64,000 nt of DNA from WHSV01 sp050693895 (lineage in GTDB: Bacteria > Actinomycetota > CADDZG01 > WHSQ01): contig JBOGWS010000080.1 of NCBI GenBank assembly GCA_050693895.1, positions 62,001-126,000 of the forward strand, in the 5' to 3' direction. Of this stretch, positions 60,915-64,000 are shown in pieces (the first letter of the stretch is position 1; each line of letters opens with the position of its first letter). A program made the position numbers and the translations under genes. Under the pieces are notes generated by a model. The model was not told where the DNA came from. It was given only the letters and a program-made list of their open reading frames with translations, and ran no database searches.

Positions 60915-60929
60915 AAAAGGAGTAGAAGA

Positions 60930-62114
<1,185 letters not shown>

Positions 62115-62116
62115 GG

Positions 62117-63352
62117 CTACTTCTCGATTTTCTGGTTCTTCGCCACAACGACGATCCCGGTTTCGGACACCGTGAAGCGCTCGGCGTCGGCTTCCAAGTT
62201 AACGCCTATCTCGAACCCCTCGGGGATCCAAACGTTCTTGTCGACGATCGCGTTGCGGATCACCGCGTGGCGCCCGACCTTGACCCCGGGCAGGAGGATC
62301 GAACCCTCCACGTGCGAGTAGGAGTTGATCCGAACTCCCGGCGAGATGACGCTCCGACGAACATCGCCACCCGAGATGATTGCACCGGCGCATACCATCG
62401 AGTCCACGGCTCGGCCGATGCGGCCCTCGCTCTCATGCACGAACTTTGCAGGTGGAAGCGCCTGCGTCCAGGTCAGGATCGGCCACTCGAAGTTGTAGAG
62501 GTTGAACTCCGGCTCGTACGAGATGAGGTCCATGTGCGCCTCGTGGTAGCTCTGCAGGGTTCCGACGTCGCGCCAGTAGTCCCTGTCGCGCTCGGTCGAG
62601 CCTGGAACGATGTTTCGCTTGAAGTCGTAAACCGCGCCATCACCCTTGGCGACCATCATCGGAATGATGTCTCCGCCAATGTCGTGATTTGAATCGTCGT
62701 CGTCGGCGTCTCTGGTGAGCGCGTCGATCAGAGCGTCGGCGGTGAAGACGTAGTTACCCATCGACGCGTAGCTCTCGTCGGGGGAGTCTGGAAGACCCGG
62801 GGGGTCCTTTGGCTTCTCCAGGAAGGACTTGATAGTGACACCGTCGTTCTCGGCCTCGATGATGCCGAAGTCCGATGCCTCGTTGCGGGGGACGCGAATG
62901 CCTGCGACAGAGACGCCCGCGCCTGACTCGATATGAGCATCGACCATCTGGCGGGGATCCATGCGGTAGATATGGTCGGCACCGAACACGATCACGTAGT
63001 CCGGCTCTTCGTCGTAGAGAAGATTGAAGTTCTGGTAGATGGCGTCCGCGGATCCAGCGAACCACCGCCGCCCTCGGCGCATCTGCGCGGGAACCGGGGT
63101 GACATAGTTGTCCAGCAACGGAGACAACCTCCAGGTCTGTGAGATGTGCCTGTCGAGGCTGTGACTTTTGTACTGGGTCAATACGGCTATCTTCAAAAAG
63201 TTCGCGTTGACGAGATTGGACAGCGCGAAGTCGATCAAACGGTAGCTTCCGGCGAACGGGACCGCGGGCTTGGCGCGTTGAGCCGTCAGCGGCATCAGCC
63301 GTTTCCCCTCGCCCCCGGCGAGAACAATTCCGAAGACCGTCGGTTTGGACAT
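62117..63352 (-). CDS. glgC: glucose-1-phosphate adenylyltransferase
   Basis: ADP-glucose pyrophosphorylase, 411 aa, first committed step of glycogen synthesis. The nucleotide motif is GIVLAGGEGKRLMPLTAQRA, followed by KPAVPFAGSYRLIDFALSN, DYVIVFGADHIYRMD, FLEKPKDPPG and the C-terminal beta-helix (SVISPGVRINSYSHVEGSIL). Allosteric regulation by glycolytic metabolites is expected for the family. Convergent with the helicase (2 bp gap). ATG at 63352. Confidence 0.97.
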   Translation of the reverse strand: MSKPTVFGIVLAGGEGKRLMPLTAQRAKPAVPFAGSYRLIDFALSNLVNANFLKIAVLTQYKSHSLDRHISQTWRLSPLLDNYVTPVPAQMRRGRRWFAGSADAIYQNFNLLYDEEPDYVIVFGADHIYRMDPRQMVDAHIESGAGVSVAGIRVPRNEASDFGIIEAENDGVTIKSFLEKPKDPPGLPDSPDESYASMGNYVFTADALIDALTRDADDDDSNHDIGGDIIPMMVAKGDGAVYDFKRNIVPGSTERDRDYWRDVGTLQSYHEAHMDLISYEPEFNLYNFEWPILTWTQALPPAKFVHESEGRIGRAVDSMVCAGAIISGGDVRRSVISPGVRINSYSHVEGSILLPGVKVGRHAVIRNAIVDKNVWIPEGFEIGVNLEADAERFTVSETGIVVVAKNQKIEK

Positions 63353-63420
63353 GCCTGCAGCCTATCCGCGAGCATGTCGTTACACGGCCCCTCCGCGCTG
63401 GTCATCGTGCGGCCGGACTT

Positions 63421-64000
63421 TCAGAGTCGCGCGGGAGCATCCTTCGAGTCGAGGATCAACTGATGAGGTCGAATACGAGCAGAGCCGATCCGCTCCATGA
63501 TCGGTCGCATCAGCGACTCGAGTTGTTCGGATGGAGCAAGTCCCAAGTCCTCGAGGAGCAATTCCTTGTAGGAGCGGTACTGGCGCACGGCCTCGCCCAC
63601 ATTGCCCTCGGCAAGATGAACGCGAATGAGCACGCGTTGTGCGCTCTCCCTGAGCGGCTCGATGGACACGGCAGACAACGCCGCGCCGGCCGCCTCACCA
63701 TGACGTCCTGCCTCCAAGCGCCTCATCGCCAGAGCCTCGAGCGCGTGCAGTCTCAACTGACGGAGCCGCTCACGCTCGACCAGCACCCAGTCGTCGTACC
63801 AATCGGGAAGCAGATCGCCGCCCAACTCGTCTTCGTCGAGGTCCAGGAAACGAGCGCCGCTGCGCTGGCTCAGAAGTTCGTGCGTCATGTCGATCACCTG
63901 CCGCACGTCGACACGGACACGCGGCGAGAGTCTAAGGTCGGCGCGTCTTGCTTCGACAAGATCAAATCCGGAGCGGCGCAGGCGCCAGAGACTGGATCGG
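63421..64000 (-). CDS. SARP/BTAD-type transcriptional regulator, N-terminus beyond the window
   Basis: The frame is open to the right edge, giving ~192 visible residues. SSLWRLRRSGFDLVEARRAD and LRLSPRVRVDVRQVIDMTHEL are the end of a winged-helix/OmpR-like N-terminus and the linker. The helical BTAD domain follows (ERERLRQLRLHALEALAMRR, then RHGEAAGAALSAVSIEPLRE, ESAQRVLIRVHLAEGNVGEA). SARP proteins are activators typical of actinobacteria. The DNA-binding part and possible ATPase are not in the window, so the target is unknown. Confidence 0.8.
   Translation of the reverse strand, partial: RSSLWRLRRSGFDLVEARRADLRLSPRVRVDVRQVIDMTHELLSQRSGARFLDLDEDELGGDLLPDWYDDWVLVERERLRQLRLHALEALAMRRLEAGRHGEAAGAALSAVSIEPLRESAQRVLIRVHLAEGNVGEAVRQYRSYKELLLEDLGLAPSEQLESLMRPIMERIGSARIRPHQLILDSKDAPARL

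Overview
The window is about 64% G+C and tightly packed: no gap between genes exceeds about 250 bp. It looks like chromosomal DNA of a deep-branching member of the Actinomycetota, probably a lineage outside the well-studied orders. Evidence for this is the actinobacterial trio MSMEG_4193-type phosphomutase / DUF3090 / SCO1664, a resuscitation-promoting-factor domain protein, DUF501, a protein O-mannosyltransferase beside rsmI, an F420-type LLM oxidoreductase, a SepX/GlpR-like divisome protein and frequent GTG/TTG starts. No class-level assignment is possible from the sequence alone.

Layout. 1-2743: end of an FtsX-type ABC exporter with two ATPases. 2754-7117: small unknown proteins, leucyl aminopeptidase (pepA), SepX-like and translin-like proteins, tRNA-Ala(CGC), a small coiled-coil protein with a 21-bp tandem repeat, and an FKBP lipoprotein. 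7121-30977: a long housekeeping block: pmt(-), membrane hydrolase, rsmI, abrB-like(-), metG, tatD, rsmA, ispE, tRNA-Gln(TTG), glmU, prs, rplY, pth, [FAD oxidoreductase(-)/XRE-cupin], lytic transglycosylase, mfd, parvulin lipoprotein, mazG, eno, ftsB/divIC-like, DUF501, ppx/gppA. This order is close to that near the B. subtilis origin (rsmI-abrB-metS-tatD-ksgA-ispE-glmU-prs-ctc-pth-mfd-mazG) and overlaps the M. tuberculosis Rv1002c-Rv1026 order. 31024-34832: acetyl-CoA synthetase and the actinobacterial trio. 35079-36533: secreted subtilisin ending in a clear terminator. 36769-42532: a five-gene oligopeptide/dipeptide ABC importer operon, followed by a convergent tRNA-Leu(TAA). 42662-64000: metabolic and envelope genes: LLM oxidoreductase, GNAT-acyl-CoA synthetase fusion, NERD protein, msrA, malQ, PLP decarboxylase, M20 amidohydrolase, phospholipase D-type synthase, membrane cupredoxin, SDR, two tandem alanine-dehydrogenase-like genes behind a palindromic operator, an Rpf-domain protein with a strongly foldable leader, MFS transporter, DEAD-box helicase, glgC, and a BTAD regulator cut by the right edge.

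Connections. Translation coupling (ATGA/GTGA overlaps) ties tatD-rsmA-ispE, eno-ftsB, acs-phosphomutase-DUF3090 and the dpp genes. Acetyl-CoA synthetase and the GNAT-ACS fusion could form an acetylation control pair. The subtilisin plus peptide importer suggests protein scavenging. malQ and glgC indicate glycogen metabolism. The most interesting non-coding signal is the multi-stem leader in front of the Rpf gene (58395-58566). The most interesting coding signal is the tandem pair of divergent AlaDH-like proteins with its operator at 56107-56122.
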